5,144 nt of DNA, from assembly GCA_013042895.1 (NCBI GenBank), contig JABDPD010000434.1:1-5144 (forward strand), given 5' to 3'. Under the pieces are notes generated by a model that had not been told where the DNA came from, did not search any database, and was given only the letters and a program-made list of their open reading frames with translations. Made by a program: the position numbers and the translations under genes. Shown here piece by piece: positions 1-5,093 of the stretch (the first letter of the stretch is position 1; every line of letters starts with the position of its first letter). This stretch comes from Boseongicola sp. Lineage in GTDB: Bacteria > Pseudomonadota > Alphaproteobacteria > Rhodobacterales > Rhodobacteraceae.

Positions 1-147
1 CTGCCCGTTTATCGCGCACGCCTCACCGGTCAGCCCCAGCGTATGAACCTTTCCAACGAGCTTGTCGCCATGCCGGGCCACACGCGTAGCTCTGCGAAGG
101 GTCTGCAGGTCCGCCCAAAAGCGCGTCCGGTTATCTTGACCGACTGA
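1..147. other. Left-edge stretch open on both strands, unassigned
   Basis: The plus strand is open from the first base to a TGA at 145-147 (48 codons, ending ARPVILTD). The minus-strand frame in register with it is also open to the window edge and reads on from the recombinase-like stretch to the right (…RVARHGDKLVGKVHTLGLTGEAC…). Neither translation resembles a family I recognise and both have acceptable third-position GC, so I cannot pick a strand. It may be the 3' end of a gene entering from the left, or an extension of the decayed region to its right. Sequence beyond the left edge would settle which. Confidence 0.2.
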
Positions 148-336
148 CGATATACCGGCGCCGTACCGCCGCGATACTGTGCGCCTGCACCGAGCTTGCC
201 TGAACCGCGGGCAAGTAACGCTTTTCCAACCTGCAGTCTGCAAAATCGCATGGAAGCAAACGCTGCCCTTACGGCTCGTACGGTCGCACCGACGTAATGC
301 TGACGCGATACCGAAGCTGTACCGACGTGGTAGGGA
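148..336 (-). pseudogene. Possible remnant of a tyrosine recombinase (integrase), C-terminal part only
   Basis: Seen: a minus-strand frame with no stop between the TGA at 337-339 and the window edge, and no ATG start. It contains HAILQTAGWKSVT (codons from 252 down to 214), then PRF (210-202), then TVSRRYGAG (180-154). Known: C-terminal ends of many alphaproteobacterial phage-type integrases read roughly AGRWKS…ARY…AVARYYG, with the nucleophilic tyrosine in the ARY step. Inference: this is the eroded tail of such an enzyme. In this frame the nucleophile position would be Phe (codon 204-202, TTC). In the next frame LARGSGKLGAGAQYRGG also fits the pattern, which suggests a frameshift. No RHRH core is visible to the right, where the DNA turns AT-rich, so the 5' part is lost. 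Chance resemblance is a real alternative. Confidence 0.33.
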
Positions 337-356
337 TCACAGATGGTTACAACTAC

Positions 357-371
357 AATCTAAAGTAGATT
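357..371. repeat. Palindrome AATCTA-aag-TAGATT
   Basis: Perfect 6-base arms around a 3-base centre. It sits just left of TATATAA (374-380), so it could be an operator or a recombinase arm or core site. It is the first of three palindromes in the AT-rich island. Confidence 0.4.
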
Positions 372-405
372 TCTATATAAACCACCCGCCTAAATGTAAG
401 CCGAC

Positions 406-420
406 CTATGTAACTCATAG
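406..420. repeat. Palindrome CTATG-taact-CATAG
   Basis: Perfect 5-base arms with a 5-base centre, the second palindrome of the AT-rich island. Its centre lies 49 bases from that of the first. A palindrome this short can occur by chance in AT-rich DNA. Confidence 0.3.
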
Positions 421-449
421 ATCTTCACGTTAACATTCTCTCAAGTAAC

Positions 450-464
450 TGAAATTAAATTTCA
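450..464. repeat. Palindrome TGAAAT-taa-ATTTCA
   Basis: Perfect 6-base arms around a 3-base centre, the third palindrome of the island, 44 bases from the second. No T-tract follows on either strand as expected for an intrinsic terminator, so a protein-binding site or chance is more likely. Confidence 0.35.
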
Positions 465-486
465 TTCATTAGGAAGTGACGTACTC

Positions 487-717
487 TCATGCGTCCGCTT
501 CCGCCTTGAAGCCCTCGGCATCTATCACTTGCTTCGGAGTTCTGGCCGATCCCGTCGCCCAAGCGAACCGAAACCCCAAACCCTCAAAGAAGCCCGGTCA
601 CCCGCTCGCACCAAGACCAATCCGCATCCCACTTAGACCAATCCAAACACCTACTGCTTGGCGTAAACTTTGCAGCGCAAAATCTCCTTCGGTCCCCAAA
701 ATCCCGAGGTGAGGCTA
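487..717 (-). pseudogene. Possible decayed reading frame downstream of dinB
   Basis: On the minus strand, between a TAG at 715-717 and a TGA at 487-489, one frame of 75 codons is interrupted only by a TGA at 598-600. The first half reads …RQAVGVWIGLSGMRIGLG…, and the second half ends TPKQVIDAEGFKAEADA before its stop. The second half has coding character, and the plus-strand reading opposite it has the Ala/Ser/Pro-rich look of a shadow frame. There is no ATG with a ribosome-binding site, and I do not recognise the product. It may be a gene fragment left by rearrangement, or simply the 3' untranslated region of dinB. There is no other gene candidate in this roughly 260-base gap. Confidence 0.2.
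614..644. repeat. Tandem direct repeat AGACCAATCC, two copies 21 bases apart
   Basis: AGACCAATCC occurs at 614-623 and again at 635-644. The 21-base offset is two DNA helix turns, so both copies face the same side of the helix, as at sites for cooperative binding. It lies 3' of dinB with no gene start nearby, so a regulatory role is doubtful. It may instead be a duplication scar. Confidence 0.4.
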
Positions 718-749
718 ATCAGAACCGAGAGGCAGCGCCCCCAAACCCT

Positions 750-2003
750 TCACCTCAAGGCCCGCCCCTTCACTATCGCATCCGGCCCAAACCGAGCCCT
801 TATCCGATCCGAGGCCCTCTCCGCCTCAGCTCTCGCACCGGCATTCGGGTCCAGCAAGTCGCCCTCTACGTCGGCCGTCTCCGAAGCCGAAAGATGTGAA
901 ATGCCTACGCCAATCAATCGAAAAGGCCCCTCGTCAGAAACCTGATCAAACAAGCTCCGCGCCGTTCGATATAGCCGATCCGCAATCTGCGTTGGATGCC
1001 CAAGCGACACCCGTCGCGTCAACGTCGAATGGTTGGCACGCTTCAACTTTAATGTCACCACACGCCCCGCCTTGTCCCTTGCTTTCGCTCTATCAGCAAC
1101 GTTCTCAGCCAGCCTCCAGATATGCCCGTCAAGGATATCGACGTCGCTTGTATCCTCCCCAAACGTCGTCTCATTCGAGATCGACTTTACAGGTGCATGG
1201 GCAGACACCCGTCGATGATCCTCGCCCCGCGCAAGATGCCAAAGTCTCTCACCCATGCCGCCAAATCGTCCCACCAGATCGACTTTCTCCCACCGCAGTA
1301 GATCTCCGAAAGTCCTGATACCGGCCTTGTCCAATGCCGCTTGCGTTTGCCCTCCGACGCCCCAGATCAAACGAACCGGCCGATCTTTCAGAAAGGCTGC
1401 CGTCTCCGCCTGACCGATAATCGAAAACCCCTTTGGCTTATCCAGATCGGAGGCCACCTTCGCCAGAAACTTGTTATGCGACAGACCGATAGACCCCGTA
1501 AGGCCCAGTTCATCCTCCATCCGTCTGACAAGCCGCGCCAGCATCACCGCCGGGGGCGCATGGTGTAGGCGCGCCGTACCTGTCAGATCCATGAACGCCT
1601 CATCCAGCGACAAGGGCTCTACCACAGGCGTCAGATCATCCATCATCGCACGGATCTCTCGAGATGCCTCAACGTAGGCACTCATCCGCCCTTTCACGAC
1701 CACCGCATCAGGACAGAGTTTCAGCGCTTGAAACATCGGCATTGCCGAGCGCACACCGCGAATACGGGCGATATAACAAGCCGTGGAAACAACCCCTCGA
1801 CGCCCGCCACCAATGATCACGGGTTTGTCGCGAAGACTCGGATCATCACGTTTTTCGACACTGGCGTAGAAGGCATCACAATCCATATGCGCAATTGAAA
1901 GATCGAAAAGCTCAGGATGTGAGATCACCCGTGGTCGCCCGCAATCCGGGCAGCGTGACCCGCTGTCAAAGGTTGTCAGGCAATCGCGGCAAAGGGCGGG
2001 CAT
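750..2003 (-). CDS. dinB: DNA polymerase IV (DinB), Y-family translesion polymerase
   Basis: Copies past damaged template bases, distributively and without proofreading; acts in the cytoplasm at stalled forks with the sliding clamp. The 417 residues hold the full Y-family order. Residues 39-50 (HMDCDAFYASVE) supply metal ligand D41 and the likely steric-gate Y46, and SLDEAF supplies D134/E135. SIGLSHNKFLAKVASDLDKP (171-190) is the palm-to-thumb signature, residues 209-236 contain the helix-hairpin-helix with GVG, and the little finger runs from about 272. All catalytic residues are present, so the enzyme should be active. Residues 1-34 precede the usual N-terminus of E. coli DinB and hold C5xxC8 and C18PDC21, a probable small zinc ribbon. 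I believe this extension is normal in Rhodobacteraceae. The clamp-binding motif is degenerate: EGDLLD near 380-385 is the best candidate. The ATG at 2001-2003 has only a weak GGA upstream but is needed for the cysteine pairs. No LexA-type box is visible upstream. Confidence 0.95.
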   Translation of the reverse strand: MPALCRDCLTTFDSGSRCPDCGRPRVISHPELFDLSIAHMDCDAFYASVEKRDDPSLRDKPVIIGGGRRGVVSTACYIARIRGVRSAMPMFQALKLCPDAVVVKGRMSAYVEASREIRAMMDDLTPVVEPLSLDEAFMDLTGTARLHHAPPAVMLARLVRRMEDELGLTGSIGLSHNKFLAKVASDLDKPKGFSIIGQAETAAFLKDRPVRLIWGVGGQTQAALDKAGIRTFGDLLRWEKVDLVGRFGGMGERLWHLARGEDHRRVSAHAPVKSISNETTFGEDTSDVDILDGHIWRLAENVADRAKARDKAGRVVTLKLKRANHSTLTRRVSLGHPTQIADRLYRTARSLFDQVSDEGPFRLIGVGISHLSASETADVEGDLLDPNAGARAEAERASDRIRARFGPDAIVKGRALR

Positions 2004-2055
2004 TGGTCCAACATTTCGGTTATGACCCCTTCAACCTACCCAACAGGAGCCCCTT
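2004..2055. promoter_or_regulatory. Divergent intergenic region between dinB and the NUDIX gene
   Basis: These 52 bases separate the two start codons and must carry, or overlap, control elements for both genes. I see no GTTC-N7-GTTC or GAAC-N7-GAAC element, the alphaproteobacterial LexA site, so SOS control of dinB is not supported here. No convincing -35/-10 pair stands out on either strand. The promoters may extend into the coding starts of the opposite genes. The role is inferred from gene arrangement only. Confidence 0.45.
2045..2049 (+). promoter_or_regulatory. Ribosome-binding site AGGAG that sets the GTG start of the NUDIX gene
   Basis: AGGAG followed by a 6-base spacer leads to the GTG at 2056-2058. 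This strong match is what justifies choosing a GTG start; no in-frame ATG lies near enough upstream of the conserved fold. Confidence 0.8.
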
Positions 2056-2472
2056 GTGACAGAGCCTTTCCACGGCGCAAAGATAGCGATTCTTGTTGGT
2101 GATCAGATCGTGACAATCCTGCGCGATGAGATCCCGACGATTCCCTGGCCGGGCTACTGGGATTTGCCGGGAGGTGGCCGGGAAAATGACGAAACTCCAA
2201 CCGAATGTGCGTTGCGGGAACTCAAAGAAGAGCTTGGTTTCACCATCAACCCCGCACGGTTAGCATGGTTGACACCGCATCGATCTCCACCGAGCTACAT
2301 TTGGTTCCTCGCAGTAGAGTTACCAGAATTTAACCCTTCAATGGTTAAGTTCGGTGACGAGGGGCAAGAATGGCGTCTAGGTTCCCTCGATTGGTTCTTG
2401 TCACACGATAAGACAATACCTCAGCACAAAACACGCCTGAGAGCCTATCTGAAGCATCGAAAACTGATCTGA
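2056..2472 (+). CDS. NUDIX hydrolase, substrate unknown
   Basis: Hydrolyses a nucleoside diphosphate linked to another moiety, using a divalent metal; expected in the cytoplasm. The 138 residues form one NUDIX domain, the usual size for a stand-alone member. The box is complete at residues 40-62: G40, E46, then R54-E55-L-K-E58-E59-L-G61-F62, so metal binding and catalysis should be intact. WDLPGGG (35-41) precedes it as in most family members. The later FGDEGQEWR (99-107) is a feature I associate with a Rhodobacteraceae subgroup of unknown substrate. The GTG start is supported by AGGAG. It is transcribed away from dinB with 52 bases between starts, which could suggest a role in cleaning damaged nucleotides, but nothing in the sequence identifies the substrate. 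MutT-like, sugar-nucleotide or dinucleotide activity are all possible. No clear terminator follows. Confidence 0.9.
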   Translation: MTEPFHGAKIAILVGDQIVTILRDEIPTIPWPGYWDLPGGGRENDETPTECALRELKEELGFTINPARLAWLTPHRSPPSYIWFLAVELPEFNPSMVKFGDEGQEWRLGSLDWFLSHDKTIPQHKTRLRAYLKHRKLI

Positions 2473-2559
2473 CATTAGCCTTCTGGCCGAATTATTTTCG
2501 CAACGATCCGGGAAGACACTAAAAACGCACAAACCATCTGAATCTAAGCGTAAATTTCG

Positions 2560-2580
2560 CGTTGTTGCGGACAAACAACG
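2560..2580. repeat. Inverted repeat CGTTGTT-N7-AACAACG
   Basis: Perfect 7-base arms (2560-2566 and 2574-2580) around a 7-base loop; in RNA the stem could extend three more pairs with G-U wobbles (2557-2559 with 2581-2583). It lies in the 205-base gap between the NUDIX and SPFH genes. No T-run follows, so it is not a standard intrinsic terminator on the plus strand. An operator upstream of the SPFH-NfeD unit, or an mRNA hairpin, is more plausible. Confidence 0.45.
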
Positions 2581-2620
2581 TGGGTCCTCCATTCCCCATT
2601 CGACCCCTTAAGTCATTGAA

Positions 2621-2626
2621 TTGACA
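2621..2626 (+). promoter_or_regulatory. Candidate -35 element TTGACA for the SPFH-NfeD unit
   Basis: A perfect consensus TTGACA lies 51 bases before the preferred ATG. At a 16-18 base spacer the sequence near 2643-2650 has no good TATAAT match (the nearest is TATCTC at 2641-2646, 14 bases on), so the promoter call is tentative. If real, the transcript would start near 2655 and leave a short leader with the ribosome-binding site at 2668. Confidence 0.3.
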
Positions 2627-2667
2627 CAAAGCCATACCCATATCTCGTCCAGAACAAACAAACTATT

Positions 2668-2671
2668 GGGA
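2668..2671 (+). promoter_or_regulatory. Ribosome-binding site GGGA that decides the SPFH start
   Basis: GGGA lies 6 bases before the ATG at 2678. The longer reading from the TTG at 2621 has no Shine-Dalgarno sequence, adds 19 polar residues before the membrane anchor, and its TTG overlaps a -35 consensus. The ATG is therefore preferred. Confidence 0.65.
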
Positions 2672-2677
2672 CATTTG

Positions 2678-3565
2678 ATGGAAGAGATTCTCGCACAGCT
2701 TGGTGGCGGTGGAATTGCGACTATTCTGATCGCTGCGTTTATTATCATCAGCCTTTTCAAGGGCATTCGGATCGTTTCGCAGTCTGAAAAACATGTGGTC
2801 GAGCGCTTCGGCCGTTTGCGTACGGTTTTGGGCCCCGGCATTAACTTCATTGTGCCGTTCCTCGACCGGGTCGCGCACCAGATTTCCATCCTTGAGCGCC
2901 AACTCCCCAATGCCAGCCAGGACGCCATCACGGCGGATAACGTGCTCGTGCAGGTTGAGACCAGCGTGTTCTATCGCATTACCGAACCTGAAAAGACGGT
3001 CTACCGCATCCGGGACGTGGACGCAGCGATTGCCACAACGGTTGCGGGTATCGTCCGTGCAGAAATCGGTAAGATGGAGCTCGACGAAGTGCAGTCGAAC
3101 CGTGCCACGCTCATAACGACCATCAAGGGCGCCGTCGAAGATCAAGTTGATAACTGGGGCATTGAGGTGACCCGCGCCGAACTTCTCGATGTAAATCTCG
3201 ATCAGGCAACCCGCGATGCGATGCTTCAGCAATTGAACGCTGAGCGTGAACGTCGTGCCGCCGTGACTCGCGCCGAAGGTGAAAAGCGTGCAGTTGAGTT
3301 GAACGCAGATGCAGAACTCTACGCGGCTGAACAAGCTGCGAAGGCCCGCCGTGTGCAGGCCGATGCGGAAGGCTACGCAACCAGCGTCGTTGCGCAGGCG
3401 ATTCAGGACAACGGCATGGAAGCTGCGCAGTATCAAGTTGCGCTCAAGCAAGTTGAATCACTCAACGCCCTTGGAGCCAGCCCATCCAGTTCAACCATCG
3501 TCGTGCCGGCCAATGCACTTGAAGCCTTTGGCGATGCGTTCAAAATGCTGCGGGGTCGTTCGTAA
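2678..3565 (+). CDS. SPFH/Band 7 (stomatin/QmcA-type) membrane scaffold protein
   Basis: Expected to oligomerise into large membrane-anchored rings or microdomains that organise or protect other membrane proteins; family members are linked to membrane quality control. From the ATG it has 295 residues, close to E. coli QmcA (about 305). One hydrophobic anchor spans about 13-27. The SPFH domain follows: VVERFGR (40-46), LGPGINF (51-57) and PFLDRV (60-65) form the slipin-type start, MELDEV (133-138) and NWGIEVTR (159-166) are conserved core elements. An Ala/Glu/Arg-rich coiled coil runs from about 176 to 240, with AEGEKRA at 199-205. The C-terminal SSSTIVVPANALEAFG (270-285) matches the usual hydrophobic tail. 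Its TAA overlaps the next ATG by one base (TAATG at 3563-3567), so the two products are probably translated in coupled fashion. SPFH with NfeD downstream is a widespread pairing. The exact client is not known. Confidence 0.92.
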   Translation: MEEILAQLGGGGIATILIAAFIIISLFKGIRIVSQSEKHVVERFGRLRTVLGPGINFIVPFLDRVAHQISILERQLPNASQDAITADNVLVQVETSVFYRITEPEKTVYRIRDVDAAIATTVAGIVRAEIGKMELDEVQSNRATLITTIKGAVEDQVDNWGIEVTRAELLDVNLDQATRDAMLQQLNAERERRAAVTRAEGEKRAVELNADAELYAAEQAAKARRVQADAEGYATSVVAQAIQDNGMEAAQYQVALKQVESLNALGASPSSSTIVVPANALEAFGDAFKMLRGRS

Positions 3566-3840
3566 TGTTGTCGACATGGTGGACATGGATTATCGCAGCA
3601 ATGATCCTCGCAATTTTGGAAGTCTTCCTGCCCGCGCAAGTTCTTCTCGGCTTCGCCATCGGAGCCGCCGGCGTTGGCCTCGGTCTTCTTGTCGGGATAC
3701 CTGGATTGGCCGGGTCGATCCCTGGGCTGATGCTTGCTTTCGCAGTGATGTCACTGATCGGCTGGCTAGTCCTGCGACGAGTCCTTGGAGTCTATAAAGG
3801 TCAGGTCAAAGTCTGGGAGCGCGATGTCAACGAAGACTAA
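3565..3840 (+). CDS. Short NfeD-family membrane protein, partner of the SPFH protein
   Basis: Probable integral membrane partner of the SPFH protein encoded just upstream. The 91 residues are mostly hydrophobic, with segments at about 8-22, 26-45 and 50-70, then a basic and polar tail (LRRVLGVYKGQVKVWERD) that should face the cytoplasm. The opening pattern, an aromatic-rich first helix with LEVFLPA (18-24), is typical of NfeD proteins. Known: longer NfeD proteins, such as the roughly 150-residue E. coli protein next to qmcA, end in a cytosolic OB-fold, and some carry an N-terminal serine protease. Both are absent here. The frame ends cleanly in TAA and the following bases belong to the convergent gene, so there is no sign of a broken OB-fold. 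Start and stop overlap the SPFH gene by one base, supporting co-translation. I believe this short form recurs in Rhodobacteraceae. Confidence 0.85.
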   Translation: MLSTWWTWIIAAMILAILEVFLPAQVLLGFAIGAAGVGLGLLVGIPGLAGSIPGLMLAFAVMSLIGWLVLRRVLGVYKGQVKVWERDVNED

Positions 3841-3855
3841 CGCTCTTGGCCACGC
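3841..3855. other. Minimal convergent gap between NfeD and aminotransferase genes
   Basis: Only 15 bases separate the TAA of the plus-strand gene from the TAG of the minus-strand gene. There is no stem followed by a T-run on either strand, so transcripts probably run into the opposite gene or stop by a Rho-dependent route. Confidence 0.7.
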
Positions 3856-5031
3856 CTATTGCACATCCTTGAACGCCTCTTCTAATCGCTCAATCGCATC
3901 CATCATCTTCGCCCGGGGCAAGGCAACATTATACCGTAAATGCCCCGAACCCCCGACGCCGAATTGAGTGCCGGGGTTCGGCACAACCTTCGCATCCATT
4001 ACCGAGCGCCTTAGAATCTCTTCGTCTTCCATCCCGAGCCCTTCGAAACTGACCCAGGTCAGGTAGGTGGCATCCATATCCATAACCGACACACCCGGAA
4101 TGCCTTCCATCCGTTCTTTGAAAAACCGAAAGTTTTCAGCAAGATAGGCTTGGGCTGCATCCATCCACTTGTGACCGCCGGAGAAGGCTGCTTTGATGAT
4201 CGTCATGCCAAAGCGATTGGGTGTGCTCTCGCGATCCAGAATGACCGGGGAAAGCTTTTCCCGCATACTGGCGGTGGGATAAATCGCAATCCCCGTTTCC
4301 GCACCCGCGACGTTGAACGCCTTGGACGCAGCCGTAAGAACTGCAATTCGATTAGCATGTTCCGGCGCCGCAACAAGTGTGGGCACGAATGTCTTGCCGG
4401 GAAATGTAAGGTCCATATGGATCTCATCCGAGATCAGGATCAGATCATGTTCGGCACAGAATTCCGCTAGCGCCCGAAGCTCCTCAGCACTCCAAATCCG
4501 ACCGCCAGGGTTGTGCGGAGAACACAGCGTGACGATCTTCTCATGTCCTTTCAAAGAGGCCGCTAGTCCCTCAAGGTCCATCTGAAAACGCCCGTTCGCA
4601 ATGAGCAATGGGCTTTCGACAACAACACGTCCCATCGCTTCGATCTGACGGAAGAAGGCGTGGTAAACGGGGCTGAAGACGATAACTCCATCGCCGGGTT
4701 CCGAATACGCCGTGATTACGTCGCCGTATCCGCTGATCACGCCGTGGGTATACCGCACCCAGCTTGGCTCGATCTCCCACCTATGTCGTTCCTTCAACCA
4801 AGACGCGACAACCTCATCCACCGGGGCCGTATTTGCAAAGTATCCGCAATAGCCCCATTCGACATCCTTCTTGAGCGCATCAAGGATCACGGGAGCGGCT
4901 TTGAAATGCATATCCGCCACCCACATTGCAATCGCGTCGGGATCGTCGAGCCCATAGTTTCGTGCGATGTTGTCATAGTTTGATGTGTGATTTCCGCGCA
5001 GCGGCGGCGAATTATCGAAATCGAAGGACAT
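3856..5031 (-). CDS. MalY/PatB-family PLP-dependent aminotransferase (probable cystathionine beta-lyase type C-S lyase)
   Basis: A fold-type I PLP enzyme of the aminotransferase I/II superfamily. MalY/PatB members usually cleave C-S bonds of cystathionine or cysteine conjugates to release a thiol, pyruvate and ammonia, feeding methionine synthesis; expected in the cytoplasm. The 391 residues match the family length. Visible: MWVADM (36-41), Y123, SPHNPGGR (171-178) with PLP-contacting N174, SDEIH (201-205) with D202, ASKAFNVAG (235-243) with Schiff-base K237, and GHLRYNVALPR (363-373) with carboxylate-binding R366. All catalytic residues are present. The familiar WVADMDF reads WVADMHF here, H42 replacing Asp. 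The ATG at 5029-5031 has AAGG six bases upstream. The gene stands alone and converges on the SPFH-NfeD unit. A malY homologue has been tied to tropodithietic acid production in some roseobacters, but nothing nearby suggests that here. A plain aminotransferase activity cannot be excluded. Confidence 0.9.
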   Translation of the reverse strand: MSFDFDNSPPLRGNHTSNYDNIARNYGLDDPDAIAMWVADMHFKAAPVILDALKKDVEWGYCGYFANTAPVDEVVASWLKERHRWEIEPSWVRYTHGVISGYGDVITAYSEPGDGVIVFSPVYHAFFRQIEAMGRVVVESPLLIANGRFQMDLEGLAASLKGHEKIVTLCSPHNPGGRIWSAEELRALAEFCAEHDLILISDEIHMDLTFPGKTFVPTLVAAPEHANRIAVLTAASKAFNVAGAETGIAIYPTASMREKLSPVILDRESTPNRFGMTIIKAAFSGGHKWMDAAQAYLAENFRFFKERMEGIPGVSVMDMDATYLTWVSFEGLGMEDEEILRRSVMDAKVVPNPGTQFGVGGSGHLRYNVALPRAKMMDAIERLEEAFKDVQ

Positions 5032-5037
5032 TACAAA

Positions 5038-5041
5038 CCTT
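5038..5041 (-). promoter_or_regulatory. Ribosome-binding site AAGG of the aminotransferase gene
   Basis: AAGG on the minus strand lies 6 bases before the ATG at 5029-5031 and supports that start. Confidence 0.6.
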
Positions 5042-5059
5042 ATCTAGAACCGTGAGTGA

Positions 5060-5073
5060 GCTGGGAACCTAGC
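5060..5073. repeat. Near-palindrome GCTGGGAACCTAGC overlapping the candidate -10
   Basis: Fourteen bases, symmetric except for one pair. It overlaps the proposed -10 of the aminotransferase gene, where a repressor would act. It is short enough to arise by chance. Confidence 0.25.
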
Positions 5074-5093
5074 CTTATTCGACCGCGCTGCAA
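5066..5093 (-). promoter_or_regulatory. Candidate promoter of the aminotransferase gene
   Basis: On the minus strand TTGCAG (5088-5093) and TAGGTT (5066-5071) are 16 bases apart. TTGCAG keeps the important TTG and TAGGTT keeps the first TA and last T of TATAAT. The implied transcript start, near 5059, gives a leader of about 28 bases. The match is modest and untested. Confidence 0.3.

Larger units (their letters stand above)
337..475. other. AT-rich intergenic island
   Basis: This stretch lies between the recombinase-like remnant and the sequence downstream of dinB. Its composition drops sharply: only 3 of 20 bases are G or C in 361-380, and 6 of 30 in 441-470, against a GC-rich background on both sides. 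It holds three short palindromes, entered separately, and a TATATAA at 374-380 that could serve as a -10-like element. The only open frame across it, on the plus strand, has no ribosome-binding site and no recognisable product. Such islands in GC-rich genomes often mark acquired DNA, promoters or recombination sites; nothing here decides among these. Confidence 0.5.

Noticed and set aside
179..433. Plus-strand open frame of 84 codons
   Set aside because: No ribosome-binding site, crosses a sharp change in base composition, and no recognisable domain.
476..712. Plus-strand open frame of 78 codons
   Set aside because: Its Ala/Ser/Pro-rich translation looks like the shadow of minus-strand sequence and no product is recognisable.
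690..740. Intrinsic terminator for dinB
   Set aside because: The best pairing (CCTCGG with CCGAAGG on the minus strand) has a bulge and is not followed by a T-run.
896..1318. Plus-strand open frame of 140 codons inside dinB
   Set aside because: Antisense to the well-conserved polymerase; composition is that of a shadow frame.
2477..2497. GCC-ttct-GGC followed by an AT-rich run, as a terminator for the NUDIX gene
   Set aside because: The stem has only three pairs and the T-run is broken and distant.
2663..3451. Minus-strand open frame of 262 codons opposite the SPFH gene
   Set aside because: Long only because the opposite strand is coding with regular codon use; no domain and no start signals.
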